Source: UMGS1601 sp900553335 (lineage in GTDB: Bacteria > Bacillota > Clostridia > Oscillospirales > Ruminococcaceae). Taken from it: 64,000 nucleotides of DNA. The DNA lies in assembly GCA_937920725.1 (NCBI GenBank), contig CALEUW010000011.1, positions 51,964 to 115,963 of the forward strand. Reading direction: 5' to 3'. The notes under the pieces are model-generated. The model made no database searches and had not been told where the DNA came from. It saw nothing but the letters and a program-made list of their open reading frames with translations. Positions 34,244 to 42,492 of the stretch are shown here, one piece after another (position 1 is the first letter of the stretch; the number at the start of each line of letters is the position of its first letter). Made by a program: the position numbers and the translations under genes.

Positions 34244-35767
34244 ATGTTTGCTGAAATAAAAAGCTTAGGACTTATCGGTATGAATGCGTTTATGGTAAGT
34301 GCAGAAATAGAAGCGAGCAGGGGAATACCGTCGTTTGATATAGTTGGGTGTGCCGATACAGCGGTAAGGGAGAGCAGAGAACGTTTAAAAAGCGCTTTTC
34401 GTTCAAGCGGGCTTGAATTCCCCGGAGTGCAGATAATAATAAATCTTGCTCCGGCTGATACAAAAAAGACGGGTTCGGTTCATGACCTTGCTATTTCGGT
34501 TGCGCTTTTTACGGTTGTGGGGGCTGTCAGAGCAGAGGATTTAAACGACTGTGCTTTTATAGGAGAGGTTTCGCTCGGCGGCGATATAAGACCGATAAAC
34601 GGGGTTTTGCCAATGGCAATAAAGGCCAAAAGTGCAGGTGTTAAGCGCCTTTTTGTGCCTTTTGAAAACGGCAGGGAGGCGAGCGTCTGCGAAGGACTTG
34701 AAGTCTATCCTGTCAAGTGCTTGAACGAATTGTTTGATCACTTTAAAGGAAATAAAATTCTGCCTGCACCAAAATACATACCGTCTTACGGGGAATATAA
34801 TTCTGCCCTTGACTATATGGACGTAAAGGGACAAAAAACGGCAAAAAAAGCACTTGAAATTGCAGCGAGCGGCGGGCATAATATACTTATGATAGGTTCT
34901 CCGGGAAGCGGTAAAAGTATGCTTGCAAAAAGACTTCCCTCTATTTTGCCTAAAATGACGTTTGAGGAGTCCGTCGAAACTACAAATGTTCATTCTATAG
35001 CAGGAGTTTTAGACAGCAAAACTCCTTTGGTGTGCGAGCGTCCGTTTAGAGCGCCTCACCATACCATTTCAAGCGTAGGACTTTCGGGCGGCGGAACAGT
35101 ACCGAAGCCCGGTGAGATTTCTCTTGCACATAACGGAGTGCTGTTTTTGGACGAGTTGGCAGAGTTTGACCGTCCGACACTCGAGGTTTTAAGACAGCCG
35201 CTTGAGGACAGGCAGGTTACGATCTCCAGAGCATGGGGAACGGTAACCTATCCCGGATCAATAATGCTTGTTGTAGCAATGAATCCATGTCCTTGCGGAT
35301 ATTACGGACATCCGACAAAAAAGTGCATATGCACATCTAAAAAGGTAAATCAGTATATGTCCAGAATAAGCGGACCTCTTTTGGACAGAATCGACATACA
35401 GGTTGAAGTACCGCCTGTTGAGTTTGAGGATATATCTTCAGAGGTTAAGGAGGAGTCATCAGCTGCGATAAGAGAGCGTGTTCAGCGTGCAAGGGAAATT
35501 CAAAATGAACGCTTTAAGGGAACTCAGATAACCTGCAATGCACAGATTACGAGCGATATTATCGGAGATGTTTGTGCGATGACCGGTTCGGCAAAAGAAC
35601 TTTTAAAAAATGTATTTGAAAAACTGGGACTTTCAGCAAGAGGCTATGACAGAATATTAAAGGTTGCAAGAACTGCGGCTGATATGACAGGAGAAAAGTT
35701 TATTGACAAAAACCACATTGCTGCTGCGGTTTCATACAGATCGCTTGACCGAAAATATTTTGGATAA
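34244..35767 (+). CDS. comM: ComM/YifB family Mg-chelatase-like AAA+ protein
   Basis: This 507-residue protein has an N-terminal Lon-protease-like fold (GADTAVRESRERLKSA region), then an AAA+ module with Walker A GSPGSGKS, the FRAPHHTISSVGLSGGG insert, Walker B VLFLDELAEF, and a C-terminal Mg_chelatase C domain (RGYDRILKVARTAADM). ComM of Proteobacteria is a branch-migration helicase in natural transformation; the clostridial role is not known. Cysteines in NPCPCGYYGHPTKKCIC form a zinc-binding loop. Confidence 0.93.
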   Translation: MFAEIKSLGLIGMNAFMVSAEIEASRGIPSFDIVGCADTAVRESRERLKSAFRSSGLEFPGVQIIINLAPADTKKTGSVHDLAISVALFTVVGAVRAEDLNDCAFIGEVSLGGDIRPINGVLPMAIKAKSAGVKRLFVPFENGREASVCEGLEVYPVKCLNELFDHFKGNKILPAPKYIPSYGEYNSALDYMDVKGQKTAKKALEIAASGGHNILMIGSPGSGKSMLAKRLPSILPKMTFEESVETTNVHSIAGVLDSKTPLVCERPFRAPHHTISSVGLSGGGTVPKPGEISLAHNGVLFLDELAEFDRPTLEVLRQPLEDRQVTISRAWGTVTYPGSIMLVVAMNPCPCGYYGHPTKKCICTSKKVNQYMSRISGPLLDRIDIQVEVPPVEFEDISSEVKEESSAAIRERVQRAREIQNERFKGTQITCNAQITSDIIGDVCAMTGSAKELLKNVFEKLGLSARGYDRILKVARTAADMTGEKFIDKNHIAAAVSYRSLDRKYFG

Positions 35768-35793
35768 ATTTTTTATAATTGGGAGGAATCAAA

Positions 35794-36564
35794 ATGCTTG
35801 CATTAATTACAGGAGCAAGCTCAGGAATAGGGCGTGAGTTTGCAAAAGTTTTGGCTCACAGAGGGTTCTCACTCATTCTTGTCGCAAGAAGACTTGACAG
35901 ACTTGAGGAGCTTGCAGCTGATATTTTAGAGTTCTGCGATGTTGATATAAGCTTAGTTGACTGTGACTTATCAGACGAAAAGAATTGCTACAGGCTTTAT
36001 AACAGCATCGGGCATGAGAAGGTTGACGTGCTGATAAACAACGCAGGCTTCGGTGCTTATGGTTCGTTTTTAGACACGGAACTTAAAACTGAAACTAAAA
36101 TGATAGATCTAAATTGTAAATCGCTTCATATTCTGACAAAGCTGTTCGTTAATGACATGAACGAGAAAAACAAAGGCTGCATTCTAAACGTTGCTTCATC
36201 AGCAGGTCTTATGCAGGGAGGTCCATACATGGCGGCATATTATGCAACCAAGTCCTATGTGGTAAACCTTACCCGTGCGATAAACGAGGAACTGAAAGAA
36301 CAAGGAAGCCGTGTATATGTTGGTGCATTATGTCCCGGACCTGTAAACACTGAGTTTGACGAGGTTGCAGGAGTTAGATTTTCGCTTGGAGGAATAAGCG
36401 CAAAGGACTGTGCTATTGAGGGCGCATACGGGATGCTTGAAAAGAGAAAAATGATAATCGTCCCTACGCTCAAAATGAAGCTTTTAACTGCCGTGAGCAG
36501 GTTTTTGCCGACAAGACCATTGCTTTTTGTGACAGGATTAATTCAATCCAAAAAAGGAAAATAA
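35794..36564 (+). CDS. Short-chain dehydrogenase/reductase
   Basis: This 256-residue NAD(P)-dependent oxidoreductase shows the TGASSGIG cofactor motif at residues 6-13, INNAGFGAYG and ASSAGLMQGGPYMAAYYATK with the catalytic Ser and YxxxK. ATG 35794 follows GGGAGGAATCAAA. It belongs to the DltE/YqjQ-like SDR group that has a C-terminal hydrophobic extension (LTAVSRFLPTRPLLFVTGLI). The substrate is unknown. Confidence 0.88.
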   Translation: MLALITGASSGIGREFAKVLAHRGFSLILVARRLDRLEELAADILEFCDVDISLVDCDLSDEKNCYRLYNSIGHEKVDVLINNAGFGAYGSFLDTELKTETKMIDLNCKSLHILTKLFVNDMNEKNKGCILNVASSAGLMQGGPYMAAYYATKSYVVNLTRAINEELKEQGSRVYVGALCPGPVNTEFDEVAGVRFSLGGISAKDCAIEGAYGMLEKRKMIIVPTLKMKLLTAVSRFLPTRPLLFVTGLIQSKKGK

Positions 36565-36678
36565 TGTTTTGGCAGCTCTTTTTTTGGATTTTTCTAAGAA
36601 ATTTCCTGGCCTCAGATTTGTCTAATATAGCTAGAAATAGCTCTTTAAATTTGTACAAATAGTATATTGCAAAGACCG

Positions 36679-36707
36679 CTGAAATAAGATAAAATATAGT
36701 ATATAAT
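36679..36707 (+). promoter_or_regulatory. Promoter of the secreted anchored protein gene
   Basis: TATAAT at 36702-36707 with a weak CTGAAA 17 bases upstream. Confidence 0.45.
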
Positions 36708-36729
36708 AATATGTAAAGGAGTTTTTACA

Positions 36730-37692
36730 ATGAAGTTAAAGAAAGTAATTGCCGGCGTAGCTTCAGCAGCTGTATTGGCAACAACTCTTGCTACAGTTTC
36801 GGCTTCTGCTCAGTGGGCACCGACTGCAGGTCAGTATAACGCTTCACTTTGTATCGCTAATGCTGAATGGTCTGTTGTATCCATGTTCCCTCAGGGATAT
36901 CGTGGAACAGAAAAAGACGGAAGAGCTGAAGGTGGATACGTTCAGGATGCAATCGTAACAGGCGACGGTCAATACACTATTAAGCTTGAATTCCCACCTG
37001 ATGGAGATCAGGTTGGCGGAGATAAGTACATTACAGGTAAGATTACAGACGGTGTTTGTGAGAATCAAAACTGTAATACATGGAACGGCGACAGCGGAAT
37101 CGGTGATTTCTATGCCGTAGCAGTTTTCTGTATTGATATTTACGGTCTTTGCGATGGTACAGAGAAGCTTGATACAGACATGAAGACATATGTTGAGATG
37201 GATCCTTCATCTTACACAAGCCCTATCGGACTTACACCTGGACCTTACAAGGCTTCAAAGATCACAGCTACTGTTGACAGCATCAAGCAGGACGGCGAGG
37301 ATGTAGCGTTCAACAAGGATAAGGTTATTACAGGTAATATTGAGGGTAACTTCAACTACAGACTTGAACTTTTCAATACTTACGGACAAACAAAGGACGG
37401 AAGAGTTTTAGCTGATGATTCTATTGAGTTCATGCATTCTCTTGAAGTTCAGTTTACAATTAATGGAATTGATGCTCAGAAGAACAGCCCTTCAACAACC
37501 GGAACAACAGCTTCAAACAATCAAAGCGGAAACGTTCAGCAGACAACACAGGCTGCTAACACAAACAATGCAGGTTCTTCAACAACTACATCTTCATCAA
37601 CAGGTGCAAATACAGGCGCAACAGCAGGTCTTGCACTTGGCGGAATTGCACTCGCAGGTGTAGCAGTAGTTCTTGCTAAGAAGAGAAAGTAA
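36730..37692 (+). CDS. Secreted, membrane-anchored protein of unknown function
   Basis: This 320-residue protein starts with a Sec signal (MKLKKVIAGVASAAVLATT, then SASA) and a roughly 220-residue beta-rich ectodomain with few hydrophobic stretches. A Thr/Ser/Asn/Gln-rich stalk follows (about 255-295). The last 25 residues, TAGLALGGIALAGVAVVLAK, then KRK, form a membrane anchor. NTG occurs just before the anchor, but no LPxTG motif. Codon use is highly biased, suggesting strong expression. The ectodomain family is not recognised. Confidence 0.75.
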   Translation: MKLKKVIAGVASAAVLATTLATVSASAQWAPTAGQYNASLCIANAEWSVVSMFPQGYRGTEKDGRAEGGYVQDAIVTGDGQYTIKLEFPPDGDQVGGDKYITGKITDGVCENQNCNTWNGDSGIGDFYAVAVFCIDIYGLCDGTEKLDTDMKTYVEMDPSSYTSPIGLTPGPYKASKITATVDSIKQDGEDVAFNKDKVITGNIEGNFNYRLELFNTYGQTKDGRVLADDSIEFMHSLEVQFTINGIDAQKNSPSTTGTTASNNQSGNVQQTTQAANTNNAGSSTTTSSSTGANTGATAGLALGGIALAGVAVVLAKKRK

Positions 37693-37713
37693 TTATTTTA
37701 CTTAATAGTAATT

Positions 37714-37736
37714 AAGCGGTTCTTTATGAGCCGCTT
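37714..37736 (+). terminator. Terminator of the anchored protein gene
   Basis: AAGCGG(T)TC/GA(G)CCGCTT hairpin with loop TTTAT is followed by TTTT. Confidence 0.75.
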
Positions 37737-37788
37737 TTTTATGTATAACTTTAAATTTAAAATTTACAATTTGGTTACAAAATGGATA

Positions 37789-37894
37789 TTGACTTGTAAC
37801 CTATTTTATGCTAGACTAATCAGTAGCTAAACTATTATTTTTTCTTGTTGTTTTTTTGAGAGGGTAGTCCAAAAAGGGCTGCCTTTTCTTTTTG
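37789..37894 (+). ncRNA. Candidate small RNA with own promoter and terminator
   Basis: TTGACT (37789-37794) and TAGACT (37813-37818) are 18 bases apart. A GGTAGTCC/GGGCTGCC hairpin (37863-37883) is followed by TTTTCTTTTTG. No start codon with ribosome site lies between. It could instead be a second terminator for the gene upstream. Confidence 0.3.
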
Positions 37895-37906
37895 ATAAAA
37901 AACAAA

Positions 37907-37930
37907 GCAGAGAGCATAAAAGCTCTCTGC
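37907..37930 (-). terminator. Terminator of RNase P RNA
   Basis: GCAGAGAGC/GCTCTCTGC stem; on the minus strand it is followed by TTTGTTTTTTATC. Confidence 0.8.
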
Positions 37931-37934
37931 CATA

Positions 37935-38280
37935 TGGTGCGACTAAGCCGATAAGCCGAGTTTTGTCGAGTGCGGTAATCTATCTAGAACGCACATTGCT
38001 GTACGCTTCAAGCCTCCTATAAGCGCAAATCTGACGAGCAGCCATTAATTTAACGCCTACCATTGGAGTTGCATCGAATAAGGTTTACATGGCATCGCCG
38101 TCTCCGACGATCCGGTGAGCTCTTACCTCGCCTTTCCACCCTTACCGCAAAGCGGCGGTATATTTCTGTTGCACTGGCTCTAAGGTCACCCTCGGCTGCC
38201 GTTAGCAGCTATTCTGCTCTGTGATGCTCGGACTTTCCTCTTGACGTAGTTCCGCCAAGCTACCGCATAGCTTACTCGCA
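37935..38280 (-). ncRNA. rnpB: RNase P RNA (bacterial)
   Basis: This roughly 345-base RNA is the catalytic subunit that trims tRNA 5' leaders. On the minus strand the conserved GAGGAAAGTCCGAGC block near the 5' end, AGGGTGACC and the 3' block ACAAAACTCGGCTTATCG pair as in bacterial P RNAs. The ends are estimated from the promoter, the terminator and the 3' pairing. It is a stand-alone gene with a consensus promoter. Confidence 0.95.
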
Positions 38281-38286
38281 TAATTT

Positions 38287-38314
38287 ATTATATAGGTTTT
38301 TAAGAATTTGTCAA
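38287..38314 (-). promoter_or_regulatory. Promoter of rnpB
   Basis: Minus strand TTGACA (38314-38309) and TATAAT (38292-38287) are 16 bases apart. Confidence 0.8.
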
Positions 38315-38359
38315 GGGATTTTTATTTGTACGACAGATTAATTTGAGATGTATTCCTAC

Positions 38360-38388
38360 TTGAATAATCGGAAAATATATAGTATAAT
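38360..38388 (+). promoter_or_regulatory. Promoter of the phospholipase-like operon
   Basis: TTGAAT at 38360-38365 and TATAAT at 38383-38388 are 17 bases apart. Confidence 0.65.
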
Positions 38389-38442
38389 AACTTTAGTAAT
38401 ATCATACAAGATGCTATAGCTAACTGGTAAGGAGCTTTGATA

Positions 38443-38718
38443 ATGGAACGGATAGTTTTTTCGGGACAAATAAATAAAACCTATCGAGTAATAGCGGGAG
38501 TGTTTGCTTTCGGTGCTTGCTTGCTTTTAAAAGGTAAAAAGAAAAAATCCGTAAAAAAACATATTAAACGCTATAATAAAATGTCAAAGCATTCTTATAA
38601 TATTCTTAATTTGATATCAAATAAAATAACGGCTCAGAATGTAAAAAACGAGGTGCTTGATTATGAAAAGTGCCTTGAAATTTATAAAAAGACTGTTATG
38701 AAAGAGGAAAGCTTATAA
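38443..38718 (+). CDS. Small single-membrane-segment protein, unrecognised
   Basis: This 91-residue protein has one short hydrophobic segment (about residues 15-29, VIAGVFAFGACLLL) followed by a strongly basic stretch (KGKKKKSVKKHIKRY) and a helical C-terminus. ATG 38443 follows AAGGAG. Its stop abuts the ATG of the phospholipase C-like gene with no gap, so the two are coupled. It may anchor or escort that protein. No family is recognised. Confidence 0.7.
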   Translation: MERIVFSGQINKTYRVIAGVFAFGACLLLKGKKKKSVKKHIKRYNKMSKHSYNILNLISNKITAQNVKNEVLDYEKCLEIYKKTVMKEESL

Positions 38719-39813
38719 ATGAAAATCTATAATCCGTTTAAGCCGATAAAAGCGTATGCTTGGTTTTCACCTACTCACTCTTATATTTTTGAAAATGCTT
38801 TTGAGCTGTTAAAATTACGAAACGAAGAGGTATACAAGTCGTATCTTCCGTATGAAAAGGAAATAGCAAGATCGGTTTTGATACCTGATTTTAAAGGAGA
38901 TATAAACAAAGGAAGCGGCGCTCACTATTATTCGCCTGTGCTTAAAAACGGAAAAAGTGATAAGGCAGTTTTAGGATATTATAAAAATCGTTTAGGAAGA
39001 TTTTCAAAGTCTGCAAGAACAATGCTTGAGGAAAACATTACTCATGCAGCTATTTATAACAAAGCCAATAACGAAAAAATGTATGCTGAGAGTGTTGGAC
39101 GTGCGCTTCATTTTATAATGGACATATGCTGCACCGTTCATACGACAAATCTTATATCTCTTCCGCTGAAAAATAACCCTCATCATACTTATGAGATTTT
39201 TGCAAGAGAGCATATGTACGACTATGGGATAGATAATATACCCGATATAAGTGCGTTTGAGGAAAAGCATCTTAATATGCCGATAGATAAGATGTTTGAA
39301 AGCATTTCAAAGCGTTCGGCAGGTTATTACAAAAACATGGTTTCACTAAAGGCTTCGGAATATGAAAAAGCCTTGTCGGATATGCTTCCGTTTTCATTCG
39401 CCGCAACTTATATAATGCTTGTAAAAATATATGAATTTGTAAATTCTTACGATGGGGTAAAAATCGGTGATAAATTTACGCTTTGCTCTAAAAACGGTTA
39501 TTTATCAGGAAAAGGCAGGAAAGTATTTTTGGCAAAAGACGAGTCTGATTCACTTAGGTTTGAGCTGGTTCAAAATGGCGGGAAACTGTTTTTAAAAAAT
39601 AAAAACAGATTTTTGGTCTGCGAGGGAAGATTCGGCTTTCAGTACGGCGGTGAACACGACCACGCCGCAATAAGACTTACAAAAACCGAAAAGGGATATT
39701 TAATATCTACGGAGTTTTTACGGGGTGAAAAATATCTTGTTCCTGAGAAGAAAACTATTAAAGCCAAGTTTTTTGATCCGAGGTTAAACGTATTTTATTG
39801 GAGAATAAATTAA
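38719..39813 (+). CDS. Zinc-dependent phospholipase C-like protein with beta-trefoil-like C-terminus
   Basis: In this 364-residue protein the first 250 residues align by eye with clostridial alpha-toxin/PlcR-regulated phospholipase C. All nine zinc ligands are present: W15, H20, D57, H69, H131, D135, H141, H155 and E159 (ESVGRALHFIMD, TVHTTNL, HHTYEIFAREH). Residues 250-364 look like a fascin/ricin-type beta-trefoil. In known enzymes the Trp is residue 1 after signal cleavage; here it follows AYA at 12-14, yet no hydrophobic signal core precedes it. Location and activity are therefore uncertain. Confidence 0.75.
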   Translation: MKIYNPFKPIKAYAWFSPTHSYIFENAFELLKLRNEEVYKSYLPYEKEIARSVLIPDFKGDINKGSGAHYYSPVLKNGKSDKAVLGYYKNRLGRFSKSARTMLEENITHAAIYNKANNEKMYAESVGRALHFIMDICCTVHTTNLISLPLKNNPHHTYEIFAREHMYDYGIDNIPDISAFEEKHLNMPIDKMFESISKRSAGYYKNMVSLKASEYEKALSDMLPFSFAATYIMLVKIYEFVNSYDGVKIGDKFTLCSKNGYLSGKGRKVFLAKDESDSLRFELVQNGGKLFLKNKNRFLVCEGRFGFQYGGEHDHAAIRLTKTEKGYLISTEFLRGEKYLVPEKKTIKAKFFDPRLNVFYWRIN

Positions 39814-39833
39814 TGTGAAAGGATGAATTATTT

Positions 39834-41045
39834 ATGAAGTATTTGGTATTGCTATGCGACGGAATGGCAGACTACGGGATTGATGAGTTCGGAGGTAAAA
39901 CTCCACTTGAGGCGGCAGATACGCCCAACATGAGCAAGCTTTCAAAGATGTCTGAAATCGGACTTGTAAAGACGGTTCAGGATTCTATGAAGCCCGGAAG
40001 CGATGTTGCTAATCTCTCAGTTTTGGGCTATGATCCTATGGTTTATTATACCGGACGCTCTCCTCTTGAAGCGGGTTCTATAGGAATAGATATGAAGCCA
40101 ACGGACGTTTCCTTCAGATGTAATTTAGTAACTCTTTCAGATGAGGAAAATTATGAGGACAAAACTATTCTTGATTACTGCGCAGACGATATTTCTACAG
40201 ATGAAGCAAGAGAGATCGTAAAAACTCTTGCTGAGTGTTTTAACGATGATGAGTTTCAGCTTTATAGCGGTGTTTCCTATCGTCATTGTCTGATATGGAA
40301 CGGCGGAACAACCGATGTCGGAACGCTTACTCCTCCGCATGACATTACAGGAAAGCCGATAAAGGAATATATCCCAAAGAGTAAAAACGCTGAAAAGCTT
40401 TATAATATGATGGTTAAAAGCTATGATATTTTAAAAAATCACCCGGTGAACAAAGCGAGAGAAGAAAGAGGACTTCGTCCTGCTAATTCCATGTGGCTTT
40501 GGGGCGAGGGGAAAAGAGCATCTCTTATGCCGTTTGAAGAGAAATACGGACTAAAGGGATCTATGATTTCTGCAGTAGATCTTTTAAAGGGAATCGGAAA
40601 ATTCAGCAGAATGAACGTAGTAGAGGTAAAGGGAGCAACCGGATACATAGATACAAACTTTGATGGAAAGGCTCAGGCTGCAATTAAAGAATTTGAAAAC
40701 GGACAGGATTTTGTATATATTCATGTGGAAGCGCCTGACGAGTGCGGACACCGCCATGAAATAGAGAACAAAAAGCGTTCGATCGAGATAATCGACAAAA
40801 AGATTTTAGGACCTGTTTTAGATGCACTTGACGCTATGGGCGATGACTATAAGGTGTTGATTATGCCTGACCATGCAACTCCGCTGAGTCTTAGAACTCA
40901 CACAAACGATCCGATACCGTTTTTGATTTATCATAAAAAAGGCGAGGTAAAAGGATATGACGAGTTTTGTGAGAGAACCTGCAAAGAAAGCGGAGTGTAT
41001 ATTGAAGAGGGCCACACTCTCTTAGGTCAGATTATAAACGACTGA
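39834..41045 (+). CDS. apgM: Cofactor-independent phosphoglycerate mutase (ApgM type)
   Basis: This 403-residue member of the alkaline phosphatase superfamily interconverts 3- and 2-phosphoglycerate. LLCDGMADYG, TPNMSKLS, GSDVANLSVLGYDP with the nucleophilic Ser, IHVEAPDECGH and MPDHATP are the metal and catalytic motifs. Some close relatives are annotated as proposed homoserine kinases in bacteria lacking ThrB, which cannot be excluded. ATG 39834 follows AAGGATG; a serine hydrolase follows 15 bases later. Confidence 0.88.
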   Translation: MKYLVLLCDGMADYGIDEFGGKTPLEAADTPNMSKLSKMSEIGLVKTVQDSMKPGSDVANLSVLGYDPMVYYTGRSPLEAGSIGIDMKPTDVSFRCNLVTLSDEENYEDKTILDYCADDISTDEAREIVKTLAECFNDDEFQLYSGVSYRHCLIWNGGTTDVGTLTPPHDITGKPIKEYIPKSKNAEKLYNMMVKSYDILKNHPVNKAREERGLRPANSMWLWGEGKRASLMPFEEKYGLKGSMISAVDLLKGIGKFSRMNVVEVKGATGYIDTNFDGKAQAAIKEFENGQDFVYIHVEAPDECGHRHEIENKKRSIEIIDKKILGPVLDALDAMGDDYKVLIMPDHATPLSLRTHTNDPIPFLIYHKKGEVKGYDEFCERTCKESGVYIEEGHTLLGQIIND

Positions 41046-41060
41046 TTTTCGGAGGATTTT

Positions 41061-42230
41061 ATGAATAAGACAAGACTTAGCCGAATTGACAACTTGATAG
41101 AGTCAGAAATAAAAGGCAAAAAAATCGCAGGTGCATCGCTGTTGGTTTATAAGGACGGAACGATATGCTTTGACAAGCAGTATGGATATGCCGATATTGA
41201 AAATAAAAAAGAGGTAGAAAAAGACACCATTTTCAGACTTTATTCATGTACAAAGCCGATCACGGCAACAGCGCTCATGATTTTGTTTGAAAGAGGAGAG
41301 CTTGATCTTGAATATCCTCTTCATAGATATATCCCTGCATATAAGAATATGAAAATAGTTGATGAGCAGGGTAATCTTACCGATTGCAACACAGATATAA
41401 CGATTCGTGATCTTTTAAATATGACATCAGGACTTGTTTATCCGGGCGGTTGGTTTGAAGCAGGAAGACACGCAGAGCCTTTGTTTGAAGAGATTATTTC
41501 AAAGCTAAATACGCCTGAGGCACTTACTACTTTACAGATTGCAGAGAGGATGGCAGAGCTTCCCTTGTATTTTGAGCCGGGGGCAATGTGGAATTATGGA
41601 ACAAGTGCAGATGTTCTGGGAGCCGTTATTGAGATTATCTCCGGTATGAAACTGTCGGAGTTTATGAAAAAAGAGATTTTTGAGCCTTTGGGAATGAAAG
41701 ATACTGCCTTTTACGTTCCAAGTGAGAAGTGGAATAGATTTTCAAAGCTTTATATGCCGACAGAAGATGGGATTTCGCTATATGAGGGAAATCATTTAGG
41801 AATTACCGATTATAAAGCTCCTCCTGCGTTTGAATCGGGCGGAGCGGGGCTAGTATCTACTATAGGCGATTATATGCAGTTTACTAGAATGCTTTTGAAC
41901 GGCGGAGAGCTTGACGGCGTAAGAATTCTCTCTGAAAATACAGTTTCGTTTATGACACAAAATCATATGACCGATCAGCAGTATTACAGTATGCAGTATG
42001 GGTCTACAAAGGGTTATGGCTATGGCTCTTTTATGAGGGTTTTGAAAAGTACTGCACTGGCTACTACAAACGGCGATGAAGGCGAATATGGCTGGGACGG
42101 TTGGACAGGAACATATTTTACTGTAAATCCAAAGAAGAATCTGATAATTATATATTTCATACAAAAATGCGGAACAGGGATGGACGATATTACAAAAAGG
42201 CTTCGTCAGATAGTGTATTCTGCTCTTTAG
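41061..42230 (+). CDS. Serine hydrolase, class C beta-lactamase family
   Basis: This 389-residue protein of the penicillin-binding/esterase superfamily has nucleophile motif S62-C-T-K65 in LYSCTKPITA, WNYGTSADVLG in place of the usual YxN, and GYGYGSFMRV plus GWDGWTG near the C-terminus. No signal peptide is visible, so it is more likely an esterase or peptidase than a resistance enzyme. ATG 41061 follows GGAGGA. It is probably co-transcribed with apgM. Confidence 0.85.
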   Translation: MNKTRLSRIDNLIESEIKGKKIAGASLLVYKDGTICFDKQYGYADIENKKEVEKDTIFRLYSCTKPITATALMILFERGELDLEYPLHRYIPAYKNMKIVDEQGNLTDCNTDITIRDLLNMTSGLVYPGGWFEAGRHAEPLFEEIISKLNTPEALTTLQIAERMAELPLYFEPGAMWNYGTSADVLGAVIEIISGMKLSEFMKKEIFEPLGMKDTAFYVPSEKWNRFSKLYMPTEDGISLYEGNHLGITDYKAPPAFESGGAGLVSTIGDYMQFTRMLLNGGELDGVRILSENTVSFMTQNHMTDQQYYSMQYGSTKGYGYGSFMRVLKSTALATTNGDEGEYGWDGWTGTYFTVNPKKNLIIIYFIQKCGTGMDDITKRLRQIVYSAL

Positions 42231-42241
42231 AATCAAAAACA

Positions 42242-42294
42242 TATAACAACGATTATGTCCGGTCGTTTGTTGAATGATGGGCGTTGCCCCTTAT
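42242..42294 (-). repeat. Dispersed intergenic hairpin repeat, copy 5 (short form)
   Basis: The reverse complement reads CAATAAGGGGCAACGCCC, ATCATTCAACAAACGACC, GGACATAATCGTTGTTATA. It matches both ends of copy 1, with the middle missing. Confidence 0.65.
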
Positions 42295-42369
42295 TGAAAA
42301 CCGATGATGATTTTTTCATTGTCGGTTTTCTTATTTTGTTAAAAATTCAAGATATTTTTATTCTGATTG

Positions 42370-42398
42370 TTGCAAAATTTATACAGCTGTGGTATACT
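42370..42398 (+). promoter_or_regulatory. Promoter of the large surface protein gene
   Basis: TTGCAA at 42370-42375 and TATACT at 42393-42398 are 17 bases apart. Confidence 0.6.
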
Positions 42399-42492
42399 GA
42401 TATAGTAAATCATTATACCTAAAAGCTGTATGTCTAATGACGGAACATTGCAGCTTATTAATGATATGATCAAAAAATATTGGAGGAACAAA

